From: Deltaproteobacteria bacterium | GTDB taxonomy: Bacteria > Myxococcota_A > Polyangia > Haliangiales > JADYYK01 | Assembly: GCA_020853705.1 (NCBI GenBank) | Contig: JADYYK010000043.1 | Span: 1-47,710, forward strand | Reading direction: 5' to 3' | Length of the DNA: 47,710 nucleotides | In this document: positions 10,551 through 18,735 of the stretch, one piece after another | Position numbering within the stretch: position 1 is the first letter of the stretch | How the letters are laid out: each line of letters starts with the position of its first letter | Notes under the pieces: model-generated | Seen by the model: only the letters and a program-made list of their open reading frames with translations | The model's database searches: none | Told to the model about the DNA's origin: nothing | Program-made: the position numbers and the translations under genes

Positions 10551-11282
10551 TTCGCTGCGGTAGCGCCGCACGATCGCCGCCGCGCCACGGACGTCCATGG
10601 CGTACCAGCGCGCGCGCAGCCGGGTCAGGTCGGCGTCGTCCAGGTCCCCCGCCGCCCCCAGGTGCGCCCGCCGCCGCCGCGCGCAGGCATAGATCGAGAT
10701 GGCCGCCGACACCGACAGGTTGAGGCTCTCGACCATGCCTGACATGGGGATCCGGTAGCGCACGTCGCACAGCGCCAGCGCCTGCTCGGTCAGCCCCTCG
10801 TGCTCGTTGCCGAAGACCAGCGCCAGCGGCCGCGTCACGTCGAGCTCCTCCAGCTCCACGGTCGCGCGCGGTGCCGCCGCCGCGGTCAGGAAACCCGCCT
10901 TCTTGACCTCGCGCAGGCACTTCTCGACATCGCTGAAGCGCGCCACGTCCAGCCACTTGTCGGTGCCGCCGGTGACCCGCGACGACAGCCTGAACGGCTC
11001 GGTGGTCTCGGCCACGAAGACGCGCTGCACCCCGTGCGCCTCCGCCGAGCGCAGCACCGCCGCGCCATTGAAGGGATCGTGCAGGTTCTCCAGCACCACC
11101 GCCATCGAGCCCAGCCGCCGCGCGAGCCCGGCCTCCAGCGTCGCGATGCGCTCCGGCGTCAGCAAGGGGGCGATGGCCGCGATGACATCCTCCGGCGGCA
11201 CCGCGACCAGGTCCGGATCGTGGAACTTGCCCAGCTGCTCGATGACCTCGGCGCGCCTGAGGCGACGGCTCCGTCTGCTCAT
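10542..11282 (-). CDS. trmH: tRNA/rRNA 2'-O-methyltransferase, TrmH (SpoU) family
   Basis: A 246-residue SPOUT methyltransferase, most like TrmH, which methylates the 2'-O of G18 in the D-loop of tRNAs. The SpoU motifs appear in order: motif 1 ENLHDPFNGAAVLRSAEAHG with the conserved Asn and Arg, motif 2 LALVFGNEHEGLT, and motif 3 IPMSGMVESLNLSVSAAI, which forms the knotted SAM site. A basic N terminus and a C-terminal extension ending near YAMDVRGAAAIVRRY are also present. The frame stays open upstream to 11624, but that part is antisense to the sulfurtransferase gene and lacks family resemblance, so the ATG at 11282 was chosen. A -10-like TATACT sits 9 nt before this ATG. RlmB-like rRNA activity is possible but the N-terminal layout fits TrmH better. 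Confidence 0.9.
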   Translation of the reverse strand: MSRRSRRLRRAEVIEQLGKFHDPDLVAVPPEDVIAAIAPLLTPERIATLEAGLARRLGSMAVVLENLHDPFNGAAVLRSAEAHGVQRVFVAETTEPFRLSSRVTGGTDKWLDVARFSDVEKCLREVKKAGFLTAAAAPRATVELEELDVTRPLALVFGNEHEGLTEQALALCDVRYRIPMSGMVESLNLSVSAAISIYACARRRRAHLGAAGDLDDADLTRLRARWYAMDVRGAAAIVRRYRSERG

Positions 11283-11291
11283 GAGCGCGCC

Positions 11292-11297
11292 AGTATA
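11292..11297 (-). promoter_or_regulatory. -10-like hexamer for trmH
   Basis: TATACT on the minus strand ends 9 nt before the trmH ATG, so transcription would begin only a few bases upstream of the start codon. No good -35 match is seen; the palindrome at 11320-11332 lies where an activator could bind. Confidence 0.4.
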
Positions 11298-11319
11298 GCG
11301 ATCGACATCCCGCCCAAGT

Positions 11320-11332
11320 ATCACGGCGTGAT
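11320..11332. promoter_or_regulatory. 13-bp palindrome in the trmH/sulfurtransferase divergent gap
   Basis: ATCACGGCGTGAT is a perfect palindrome with one central base. Its place just upstream of the trmH -10-like hexamer suits an operator or activator site. No regulator is assigned. Confidence 0.4.
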
Positions 11333-11357
11333 CGGCCCGCGCGAGCAACGCGCGGTG

Positions 11358-11377
11358 GGGGGACGGGAACGTCCCCC
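11358..11377. other. Perfect hairpin with GGAA tetraloop
   Basis: GGGGGACG (11358-11365), GGAA (11366-11369) and CGTCCCCC (11370-11377) form an 8-bp perfect inverted repeat. As plus-strand RNA the loop would be a GNRA tetraloop. It lies 49 bp before the sulfurtransferase ATG with no T-run after it, so it is not a classical terminator. Confidence 0.6.
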
Positions 11378-11414
11378 TGACGATCGACCCGCTGCATCGC
11401 GTCGCCATCGCGCA

Positions 11415-11420
11415 TACACT
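11415..11420 (+). promoter_or_regulatory. -10-like hexamer 6 nt before the sulfurtransferase ATG
   Basis: TACACT is followed by CGCAGG and then ATG. Transcription would start at or next to the ATG, suggesting a leaderless message, although the intervening AGG could be a vestigial ribosome site if the true promoter lies upstream. Confidence 0.4.
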
Positions 11421-11426
11421 CGCAGG

Positions 11427-12341
11427 ATGTCCGCCCCCGTCCTCGTGGACCCCGAGTGGATCGTCTCGCACCCGCTGGCGCGCATCATCGATCTGCGCTG
11501 GTACCTGCCTGGCACCGGTCGCCGCGGCGCCGCCGAGTACATGCGCGGCCACATCCCAGGCGCCCTCTTCCTCGACCTCGACACCAAGCTGTCGGGCCCG
11601 CCGGTGGCCGGCCCCGGGCGCCACCCGCTGCCCTCACCCGCTCAGTTCGAGGCCGCCATGGCCTCCGCCAGCATCAGTCAGAACACCGACGTGGTGGTCT
11701 ATGACGACGCCGGCGGCTCCATCGCCGCGCGCCTGTGGTTCCTGCTGCGCCTCTACGGCCACCAGGGCGGGGCGCACATCCTCGATGGCGGCCTGCAGGC
11801 CTGGAACGCCGCTGGTCTGTCCATCGAGACCAGCCCGGCCCAGCGCCCGGCCAACCCGGGCCCGCCCTTCCGCGCCGACACCTCGCGGCTGGCGACCTGG
11901 ATCGTCGACCGCGCCGCCGTCGAGCGCGCGCGCGGCGATGGTCGCACCATCATCCTCGACGCTCGCGTCAGCGAACGCTACCGCGGCGACGCCGAGCCCG
12001 TCGACGCCCGCCCCGGCCACATCCCGGGCGCGCGCTCGGCGCCCTGGATCGACAACCTGAACAAGCTGGGCCGCATGCGCCCCGCCGCCCAGCTGGCCAC
12101 CTACTACGCCCGCTTCGGCATCACGCCGACCTCGGGCGCGGACCACCCGGTCATCGCCTACTGCGGCTCGGGCGTGACCGCGTGTCACGCCCTGCTGGCG
12201 CTGCACCTGGCCGGCGTCCCCGACGACGCCGTGCGCCTGTACGAGGGCTCGTGGTCCGACTGGGCGCGTGATCCCGCGCTACCCGCTGCGCTCGGCCCCG
12301 ACACCACCCCCGCCGCCCCGGCCGCTCAGTCCCAGGGCTGA
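11427..12341 (+). CDS. sseA: Thiosulfate/3-mercaptopyruvate sulfurtransferase (tandem rhodanese)
   Basis: A 304-residue protein with two rhodanese domains (about residues 5-135 and 155-290). The C-terminal domain has the active-site loop YCGSGVTACHALLAL with Cys246; CGSGVT is the form typical of 3-mercaptopyruvate sulfurtransferases rather than thiosulfate-preferring enzymes. Other family features are GHIPGALFLDLDTKLSG, FVVYDD-type VVVYDDAGGSIAARLWFLL and ILDGGLQAW. The enzyme moves sulfane sulfur from 3-mercaptopyruvate to acceptors in the cytoplasm. The ATG at 11427 starts the recognisable domain and follows a TACACT hexamer by 6 nt; the longer open frame upstream is antisense to trmH. The 3' end overlaps the convergent AsmA-GT51 gene by 16 bp. 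Confidence 0.92.
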   Translation: MSAPVLVDPEWIVSHPLARIIDLRWYLPGTGRRGAAEYMRGHIPGALFLDLDTKLSGPPVAGPGRHPLPSPAQFEAAMASASISQNTDVVVYDDAGGSIAARLWFLLRLYGHQGGAHILDGGLQAWNAAGLSIETSPAQRPANPGPPFRADTSRLATWIVDRAAVERARGDGRTIILDARVSERYRGDAEPVDARPGHIPGARSAPWIDNLNKLGRMRPAAQLATYYARFGITPTSGADHPVIAYCGSGVTACHALLALHLAGVPDDAVRLYEGSWSDWARDPALPAALGPDTTPAAPAAQSQG

Positions 12342-14641
12342 GGCTCGTCGTCGGGGGGCGGCGCCAGGTCATCCTCCCCGGGCTCCTCGTCCGGCTCCGG
12401 CGGATCCTCCGGCGCCACGCCTGGCGCCGGCCGCACCGACTTGCCGGCGGCCTCCTTGCGCGCCGCCGCCACCGCCTCGACCGCCTTCTTCGACCGCTTG
12501 CGACACTCGGCCTCGGACGCGCCCAGCGTGTCCGGGTTGAACACCAGCGTGGCGGCCATGCCGGCCGCGTAGTCCTCGTCGGGCAGCCGGTCGCGCTCGT
12601 GCATCTTGCTGATGATGCGGCGCAGATAGGCCGACCAGGGCGCGTCCAGCTCGGCCGCGCAGCGGTGCACATAGCGCTGCTTGGGGTTGGGCAGGATGCT
12701 GGAGAAGAAGGCCGCCTGCAGCGGCGTGGCGTCCGCCGGCTCGCGCCCGAAGTAGTGCCGCATGGCGGGGCCGATGCCGTAGATCTCGGGACCGAACTCG
12801 ATCACGTTGAGATAGATCTCCATGATCCGGTCCTTGGTCAGCTCCTGCTCGGTGTACCAGGTCAGGAACAGCTCCTGGAACTTGCGCGACAGCGTCTTGT
12901 CGCGCGTCATCATCACGTTCTTCACCATCTGCATGGTGATGCTCGAGGCCCCGACCCGGAAGTAGCCGCGCTCCAGGTTGGAGATCAGGGCGCTGCGAAA
13001 CTCGCGCGTGATGAAGCCGCGATGGCGATAAAACCCGCTGTCCTCGGTCGTCATCAGCGAGTTGATGATGTTGGGGTTGATCTTGTCGATGGAGACGAAG
13101 TCCGGGTTCGACGGCCCCACCGCGAAGGTGCGCCACACCCCGGGTCGGATCTCGGCGTCGTGCGAGAAGCTGCGCTTGAAGCGCTCCATCGACAGCGCCT
13201 CGGGCGCCGTCAGCACCTTGCAGCCGTTGATGCCGACCTTGCCATCGAGCACCGTCTTCTGCAGATCCGCCTTGTCGATGGCGAGCACGATGTCGGCCGT
13301 GAAGTTCCCCTTCAGCCCGAAGCCCTGCAGCGACGGCACGAACTCCCGCGGCAGCGCCACCAGCACGTCCTGACAGGGCCGCTGCGGCACCGTCAGGTGC
13401 GCGTTGACCCGCCACGGCGTGCCCACCGGCCGCGCCGCGCTGCCTTGCAGGCGTACCTCGATGCCCTTGACCCGCGCCAGCGCATCATCGATCTGGATCG
13501 ACCGCGCCGCCAGGTCGACCGCCCCGCGCACCTGGGTCTCCGCGGCCAGATCGCGCAGCGGCTCGGCCGACAGCCGCTTGTGGAACACCGTCAGCCCGGT
13601 GAAGTCCAGCGAGCCATCGAAGCCCAGCTTGCCCTGCTTGAGGCGCAGCGCCAGATCGGCGCGGATGGTGGTCTTGTCGGCGTCCTTGACCGGCGAGCCC
13701 GCCACCAGCGGCGCCAGTCGGCCCAGCTCGAAGCGCTCCGCCTTGATGGCCAGCTCGCCCTCGCGCGTGCGCGGCAGCACCCAGCCCTTGGCCGCCCACA
13801 GCTTGCCCTCGACGCCGCCCCAGCCTCCGGTCAGATCCAGCTCGAAGCGGTCCTTGCCACCGTCGGGCGCGACCTCGTCCGCGCCCGCGCCGCGCTGCAC
13901 GGTGCCCGCGATCCCGGTCAGCGCCAGCGACGGCAGCACCGCCAGCTCGCCACCCTCGACCTTGACCCGCGGTGAGCCCGCCGGCCGGTAGCTGCCCGCG
14001 CGCAGGTCCGAGTCCAGCGTCAGCGCCGCCACCTTGGCGCTCGGCCCGACCCCGGAGTCGATGATCGCCCCCTTCATGCGCAGCTGCATGTGCAGCCCGC
14101 GCATGCCCTCCGCGCTCAGGTCGGCGATGCGCATCGCCGCGCCGTGCTGCGCGTCGACGAAGTCGAACGACGCCTTGTGCAGCGTGACCCGCACCGGGTT
14201 GAGCAGCTTGGCCGTGCGCCCGCCGCTCTTGACCGCCCCCGGCCCGCGCCCGCGCAACCGGTCGACCAGGTCGGAGAAGTTGTCGCTGCCGTCCGCCTCG
14301 CGGCGCACCTTGATGGCGGCGCCATCGGCCACGATCGAGGTCACCTCCAGCCGCCCGCGCACCGCCGCCCAGACGCCATACTCCAGGCGAACCTTCTTCA
14401 GCTGCGCCACCGGCTCGCCATCGCCCGTCCCGCGCAGCGCCACCCCGCGCAGCGTGACCCAGCCCCACCCGGTGTCCACCTCGGCCACCGTGAGCGACCG
14501 GCCCAGCTTCTTGGCCGCCGCGGGCAGCAGCTTGCCGCGCACCATGCGCGCCGCATACCAGGACGCCCCGAAGTACCCCCCGACCACGAGCAGCACCAGG
14601 GCGCCGCCCACGATGAGGAGAATCCGTACCCGGCGTGACAT
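12326..14641 (-). CDS. AsmA-like/GT51 transglycosylase fusion protein
   Basis: A 771-residue protein with an N-terminal membrane anchor (about residues 6-30). A long AsmA-like periplasmic region (about 35-480) has the typical opening VAEVDTGWGWVTLRGVALRG and several repeated beta-strand layers. A GT51 peptidoglycan glycosyltransferase domain occupies about 505-680. Its catalytic motifs are TTEDSGFYRHRGF (Glu533), GASSITMQMVKN and LSRKFQELFL (second Glu590), then IYLNVIEFGPEIYGIGPA. There is no transpeptidase domain. The tail (about 735-771) is acidic and Pro-rich. AsmA-family proteins are linked to lipid movement between membranes and GT51 domains polymerise lipid II, so the fusion joins two envelope functions. 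The ATG at 14641 lies 8 nt after a TATAGT hexamer. Confidence 0.88.
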   Translation of the reverse strand: MSRRVRILLIVGGALVLLVVGGYFGASWYAARMVRGKLLPAAAKKLGRSLTVAEVDTGWGWVTLRGVALRGTGDGEPVAQLKKVRLEYGVWAAVRGRLEVTSIVADGAAIKVRREADGSDNFSDLVDRLRGRGPGAVKSGGRTAKLLNPVRVTLHKASFDFVDAQHGAAMRIADLSAEGMRGLHMQLRMKGAIIDSGVGPSAKVAALTLDSDLRAGSYRPAGSPRVKVEGGELAVLPSLALTGIAGTVQRGAGADEVAPDGGKDRFELDLTGGWGGVEGKLWAAKGWVLPRTREGELAIKAERFELGRLAPLVAGSPVKDADKTTIRADLALRLKQGKLGFDGSLDFTGLTVFHKRLSAEPLRDLAAETQVRGAVDLAARSIQIDDALARVKGIEVRLQGSAARPVGTPWRVNAHLTVPQRPCQDVLVALPREFVPSLQGFGLKGNFTADIVLAIDKADLQKTVLDGKVGINGCKVLTAPEALSMERFKRSFSHDAEIRPGVWRTFAVGPSNPDFVSIDKINPNIINSLMTTEDSGFYRHRGFITREFRSALISNLERGYFRVGASSITMQMVKNVMMTRDKTLSRKFQELFLTWYTEQELTKDRIMEIYLNVIEFGPEIYGIGPAMRHYFGREPADATPLQAAFFSSILPNPKQRYVHRCAAELDAPWSAYLRRIISKMHERDRLPDEDYAAGMAATLVFNPDTLGASEAECRKRSKKAVEAVAAARKEAAGKSVRPAPGVAPEDPPEPDEEPGEDDLAPPPDDEPQPWD

Positions 14642-14649
14642 TCCCGGCG

Positions 14650-14678
14650 ACTATAGCCGCCGCGCAGCAACCCCGCAA
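14650..14678 (-). promoter_or_regulatory. Candidate promoter of the AsmA-GT51 gene
   Basis: On the minus strand TTGCGG (14678-14673) and TATAGT (14655-14650) are separated by 17 bp. The ATG at 14641 follows the -10 by 8 nt, so any leader would be at most a base or two. Confidence 0.45.
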
Positions 14679-14747
14679 AAGGGATTGCCCGCTACGACTT
14701 GGCCCGCCCGTCTATTCCGACCCGTCCCGGTCGCCTGCGGACTGCTG

Positions 14748-15353
14748 CTACCTCTTGCAGGTGATGGCCAGGACGAACGTGCCGTCCTGGTACTTCTGCC
14801 CGGCCTGCAGCAGGGTGCCGCCCTCGTCGATCGCATACAGGGTGTCGAGCACCTTCTTGTCGCCCTGCGCCAGCGTCATCTGCATGCGCATGCGGATCTT
14901 GCCGCCCGCGACCGCCAGCTTCTCCTTGTAGGCCAGCCCCAGGGTCTGGTTGGTCACCAGCCCCAGCGACTGCGCGGTGCCGCCCGACAGGGCCAGCGTG
15001 TTCTCCCGCAGCAGCTTGAACGACTTGTAGCCACTGAAGGGCTGGTTGCTGAGCTGCTGCTTGAGGAAGGCCAGCTTGGGATCGATGCCACCCGGCGCCT
15101 GCGAGGCCAGGATCTGGCGCACCACACAGCTCGCCGTCAGCGCGTCCGCCGGCGTCTGCGCCCGCACCGCCACCGCCATGCGCGCGACGTCCTTCATCTG
15201 CAGGGTCAACTGCGCACGCTGGGGCAGCAGCACCAGCTCGGCGGCGCGCACCATGCCGACCGGCTGCACTGGGGCCAGCGCAGGCATCGCGCTGGCCGTC
15301 CCCAGCGCACCGAGCGCGCTGCCCACCATGGCCAAGGCCAACCGGAACCTCAT
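14748..15353 (-). CDS. Secreted protein of unknown function, cotranscribed with the sigma/anti-sigma pair
   Basis: A 201-residue protein not recognised as a known family. The first 23 or so residues (MRFRLALAMVGSALGALGTASAM) form a likely Sec signal peptide. The mature region contains SNQPFSGYKSFKLLRENTLA and then SLGLVTNQTLGLAYKEKLAVA, suggesting a small beta-rich periplasmic or surface domain. A Cys (about residue 77) and one near the C terminus (CKR) could pair. The ATG at 15353 was preferred because GAGGGAGA lies just upstream; a GTG at 15368 would overlap the anti-sigma stop by 4 bp but has no ribosome site. Its place as third gene after sigma and anti-sigma suggests an envelope-stress role. 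That is inference from context only. Confidence 0.75.
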   Translation of the reverse strand: MRFRLALAMVGSALGALGTASAMPALAPVQPVGMVRAAELVLLPQRAQLTLQMKDVARMAVAVRAQTPADALTASCVVRQILASQAPGGIDPKLAFLKQQLSNQPFSGYKSFKLLRENTLALSGGTAQSLGLVTNQTLGLAYKEKLAVAGGKIRMRMQMTLAQGDKKVLDTLYAIDEGGTLLQAGQKYQDGTFVLAITCKR

Positions 15354-15364
15354 GCGGGTCTCCC

Positions 15365-16063
15365 TCACTGCGAACCGTCCTGGCCGGCGTCGTCTGCCGA
15401 CGCAGACAGCCAGATCACCGTGGTGGCACCGTCCCCGGTCTCGTCAGGGATGGTGAAGATGCTGGCGGTGCCCGGCACGTCGATGCTCTCGATCGAGGCC
15501 TCGTTGGACACCCCGGCCACGGCCATCTCGACCGGGCTGGGCGACTCCGACACCGACGGCGCCGGCGCGCTGGGCGACGGCTTGGTCGGCTGCGCCACCT
15601 CGCCGCCCCGCCTGGGCCGCCGCACGATCAAGAACACCACCACCGCCGCGGCGATGGCCAGCGCGCCCGCGATGGCCCACAGGCGCCGTCCGCCACGCCC
15701 GCCCCCGGTCGCGCCCGCGCCACGCAGCGCGTGCACATCACCGCTGCGGCTGCGCGCCGCGCCATTTTCACGCGCGCGCACCGCGCCCACGCTGGCGCCG
15801 GTGCCCTCGCGACCGATCCTGGCCTGGATCCCCTCCAGCATGGCCTCGAAGCTGCCCGCGGCCTCGGCCTCCTCCAGCGCGCGCGCCGAATAGGCCCGTA
15901 CCCGGCTACCGAGCTCGCGCCCGGCCTCGACCCGGCGCCGCGTCTCGGCGTCCTCGCCGAGGCGCGCCTCCACCGCCACGCGCTCGTCGGCGCTGACCTC
16001 GCCATCGAGATAGCGCTGCACGAGCTCGTCGGGCAGCGGGGTCCTGTGGGTTTCTGCGCTCAT
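15365..16063 (-). CDS. Putative single-pass membrane anti-sigma factor
   Basis: A 232-residue protein. The N-terminal cytosolic part begins TPLPDELVQRYLDGEVSADE and has the LxxYLDGEL-type helix common in anti-sigma factors, followed by charged helices to about residue 85. A Gly/Arg-rich linker leads to one transmembrane segment (about 128-147) and a periplasmic tail of about 85 residues. The zinc-binding HxxxCxxC motif of ZAS-type anti-sigma factors is absent. Start ATG 16063 lies 11 bp after the sigma-factor stop, which is the usual sigma/anti-sigma order. By analogy it would hold the ECF sigma factor at the membrane until an envelope signal. Direct evidence for sigma binding is lacking; it could be another membrane regulator. 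Confidence 0.75.
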   Translation of the reverse strand: MSAETHRTPLPDELVQRYLDGEVSADERVAVEARLGEDAETRRRVEAGRELGSRVRAYSARALEEAEAAGSFEAMLEGIQARIGREGTGASVGAVRARENGAARSRSGDVHALRGAGATGGGRGGRRLWAIAGALAIAAAVVVFLIVRRPRRGGEVAQPTKPSPSAPAPSVSESPSPVEMAVAGVSNEASIESIDVPGTASIFTIPDETGDGATTVIWLSASADDAGQDGSQ

Positions 16064-16074
16064 GATGCTTCGAC

Positions 16075-16743
<669 letters not shown>

Positions 16744-16776
16744 GACGGATCTCAGGGCCTTCAGACCCGGCCGACT

Positions 16777-16800
16777 GGCCCGAGATTAACCGGTCGGGCC
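16777..16800. promoter_or_regulatory. Inverted repeat in the sigma-factor leader
   Basis: GGCCCGA (16777-16783) and TCGGGCC (16794-16800) are perfect 7-bp arms around a 10-bp AT-richer centre (GATTAACCGG). It lies 34 bp upstream of the TTG start of the sigma gene and may be an operator or leader hairpin. Confidence 0.45.
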
Positions 16801-16811
16801 TCCGGACGAAG

Positions 16812-16885
16812 AAAAAAAAAATGGACCGTGTCACCACCTCTCGGTCGCTGGGGGGGAGCAACCCAAGGCGATGCACGGTCCAATC
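16812..16885 (-). ncRNA. Candidate small structured RNA (or attenuator/terminator) with C7 apical loop
   Basis: Read on the minus strand, the element folds nearly end to end. The outer stem is TGGACCGTG (16882-16874) with CACGGTCCA (16830-16822). After a bulged A, CATCGCC (16873-16867) pairs with GGTGGTG (16838-16832) using two G-U pairs. An internal loop TTG/GAGA follows, then GGTTGCT (16863-16857) with AGCGACC (16849-16843), closing a loop of seven C (16856-16850). Ten T (16821-16812) follow the outer stem directly, as in an intrinsic terminator. A promoter-like element lies just upstream (16916-16886). At minimum it is a terminator for the kinase gene; the compact fold and promoter suggest a separate RNA of about 70 nt or a sigma-gene attenuator. 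Fold checked by hand only. Confidence 0.5.
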
Positions 16886-16916
16886 GTTATACAGAATCAG
16901 CTCGAACCAAGGTTCC
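16886..16916 (-). promoter_or_regulatory. ECF/sigma70-like promoter upstream of the RNA candidate
   Basis: On the minus strand GGAACC (16916-16911) resembles the RpoE -35. A TCTG (16895-16892) lies 16 bp after GGAAC, where an ECF -10 is expected. A good housekeeping-type -10, TATAAC (16891-16886), is also present, with TTGGTT 13 bp upstream, which is too close for a standard -35. Transcription would start near 16879, at the base of the hairpin. Confidence 0.4.
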
Positions 16917-16985
16917 TCGGAGTCCAGTGCCGCGCCCCCGAGAAATCACACCTATGATGTACGATTCAGCTCGGCTTGCAAAGGA

Positions 16986-18659
16986 CTAAAACCGGTCGGC
17001 GTTAGATTTCACAGGCTTATTTGCCGCACCTCCCGGCCTGGGAGATCTTGCGGGCGGCTTCGCGGTGCCCTCCGCGCGACCCGCTGGCGTCCTCGCGGAG
17101 AGGCTCGCAATTGCGGCCTCGGCGGCCGAAATCAGGCACGCATTGTCGGGCGCCTGGGTCGCCTTGCGCAGCGCCGGGATGGCCGCCTGATCGTTGAGCG
17201 CGGCCAGCGCCTGCACCCGCTCGCGTCGCGCCTCGCAGGTCGGCGCCTGCAGCAGGTCACGCGACAGCTTGGCCACGAAGTCGACTCGATCACGATAGCC
17301 CAGGGCGACCAGCTGCTGATAGGCCGCGTCGCGCTCGGCCATGGTCTCGCCCGTGGCCGCACGCGCCGCCAGCCCGGCCAGATCGGGCGCCGAGCGGGTC
17401 GGCCGCGCCTGCACCCTGGGGTGCTCGCCGCCGCCGCGGGTCGCGACCAGGATCGCGATGGTCGTCAGCAGCACCGGCACCGCGATCAGCCAGCCCCACG
17501 CCATGCGCGAGATCCGGCGCCGCGCCACCGTGGGCAGCTGGGGCCGTGGCTCGGAGCGTGCCCGCACCGCCGCGATGGCGCGCGCCGATGACGCCGTGGT
17601 CGGCGGCGCGGCCCCGCCCGCGCTGGGCGGCGCGCTATCGAACGGCAAGCTCAGCACCGGCGCGTCGCCCCCGGCACCCGCGGCGTCCGCGCCACCAGCC
17701 GCCGGCGCCCGGGCACCTTGGGCCTCGCTGCTGGCCTGCACCACGCTGATGCCGTCGAGCGCCTCCAGCATGGCCCTGGCGTCGGCGTAGCGCCGACGCG
17801 GATCCTTCTCCAGCGCGCGCAGCACCACCCGCTCCAGCGCGGGCGAGATCCCCGCATCGGGCGCCTTGTCGCGCGGAGGCATCGGCAGCTCCTTCAAGGT
17901 GCGCTGCACGATCTCCATGGGATCTTCGGCGTGGAAGGGGCGCTCGCCGCACAGCATCTCGTACAGCATGACGCCCACGCTGTAGAGGTCGCAGCGGCCG
18001 TCGATGTCGGGCGCCGCGGTCAGCCGCTCGGGCGCCAGATAGTCCGCGGTGCCGAACACGATCCCCGCCTCGGTCTTGAAGCCCTGCGTGGTCGCGGTGT
18101 CGCCGACCAGACGCGCGATCCCGAAGTCGATGATCTTGGCGACCTCGCGCCCGCCAGGCCCCGGGCGCTTGATCAGCATGATGTTCGACGCCTTGAGATC
18201 GCGATGCAGGATGCCCAACTCGTGCGCGCGCCCGAGGCCGCGCAGGATCTGGCGCGTGTAGTCGAGCGCGCGCTCGCTGCTGACGCGGCGCTGCTCGAAC
18301 AGCAGGTCGGCCAGCGCGATGCCCTCGAGGTACTCCATGACGAGGAAGAAGCGCCCGCTGCTGGTGCGGCCGAAATCGGTGACCGCGACGCAGTTCGGGT
18401 GATCGAGCTTGGCCGCCAGCGTGGCCTCGCGCTCGAAGCGGCGCGCCATGTCGGGGTCGTCGCCCAGCGAGGGCAGGATGACCTTGATGGCGACCGGCTT
18501 CTTGAGCAGCTCGTGCTCGCCGCGATAGACCGCCGCCATGCCCCCGCGCCCGAGCAGGCGAACCACCCGGTAGCGATCCCCGATGATGGTGCCGATGAGC
18601 GGATCCGTCGCCGGCGGCGGGGCCGGCGCTGCGGGCTTCTCGATGTCGCCAGACTCCAT
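16986..18659 (-). CDS. Eukaryote-like Ser/Thr protein kinase, membrane anchored
   Basis: A 557-residue Hanks-type kinase. The kinase domain (about residues 28-305) shows the glycine loop LGRGGMAAVYRG (36-47), catalytic Lys59 in VAIKVI, and Glu in the C-helix. The catalytic loop is HRDLKASN (Asp154, Asn159), followed by IDFG (Asp178), an activation segment ending APE (to 211), and DLYSVGVMLYEM. All catalytic residues are present, and Arg before Asp marks an RD kinase likely activated by autophosphorylation. An Ala/Pro linker leads to one transmembrane segment (about 387-407). The exported part (about 410-557) holds helical repeats with two Cys and a basic tail, possibly a sensor. A TACGCT hexamer lies 7 nt before ATG 18659. 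Confidence 0.95.
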   Translation of the reverse strand: MESGDIEKPAAPAPPPATDPLIGTIIGDRYRVVRLLGRGGMAAVYRGEHELLKKPVAIKVILPSLGDDPDMARRFEREATLAAKLDHPNCVAVTDFGRTSSGRFFLVMEYLEGIALADLLFEQRRVSSERALDYTRQILRGLGRAHELGILHRDLKASNIMLIKRPGPGGREVAKIIDFGIARLVGDTATTQGFKTEAGIVFGTADYLAPERLTAAPDIDGRCDLYSVGVMLYEMLCGERPFHAEDPMEIVQRTLKELPMPPRDKAPDAGISPALERVVLRALEKDPRRRYADARAMLEALDGISVVQASSEAQGARAPAAGGADAAGAGGDAPVLSLPFDSAPPSAGGAAPPTTASSARAIAAVRARSEPRPQLPTVARRRISRMAWGWLIAVPVLLTTIAILVATRGGGEHPRVQARPTRSAPDLAGLAARAATGETMAERDAAYQQLVALGYRDRVDFVAKLSRDLLQAPTCEARRERVQALAALNDQAAIPALRKATQAPDNACLISAAEAAIASLSARTPAGRAEGTAKPPARSPRPGGAANKPVKSNADRF

Positions 18660-18694
18660 CGGGTCCAGCGTACACCGTCGCCCGCGCTATCGCA

Positions 18695-18722
18695 CTACTG
18701 GCTACTGGCTACTGGCTACTGG
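18695..18722. repeat. Four perfect tandem copies of CTACTGG
   Basis: The heptamer CTACTGG is repeated four times without interruption in the short gap between the PilZ-like gene and the kinase gene, followed by a degenerate CTCTGG. It is a slippage-prone simple repeat. Confidence 0.95.
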
Positions 18723-18735
18723 CTCTGGCGAATGC

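Noticed and set aside
11283..11624. Longer N terminus for TrmH from ATG 11624
   Set aside because: The extension is antisense to the sulfurtransferase gene and crosses its promoter gap; no family resemblance.
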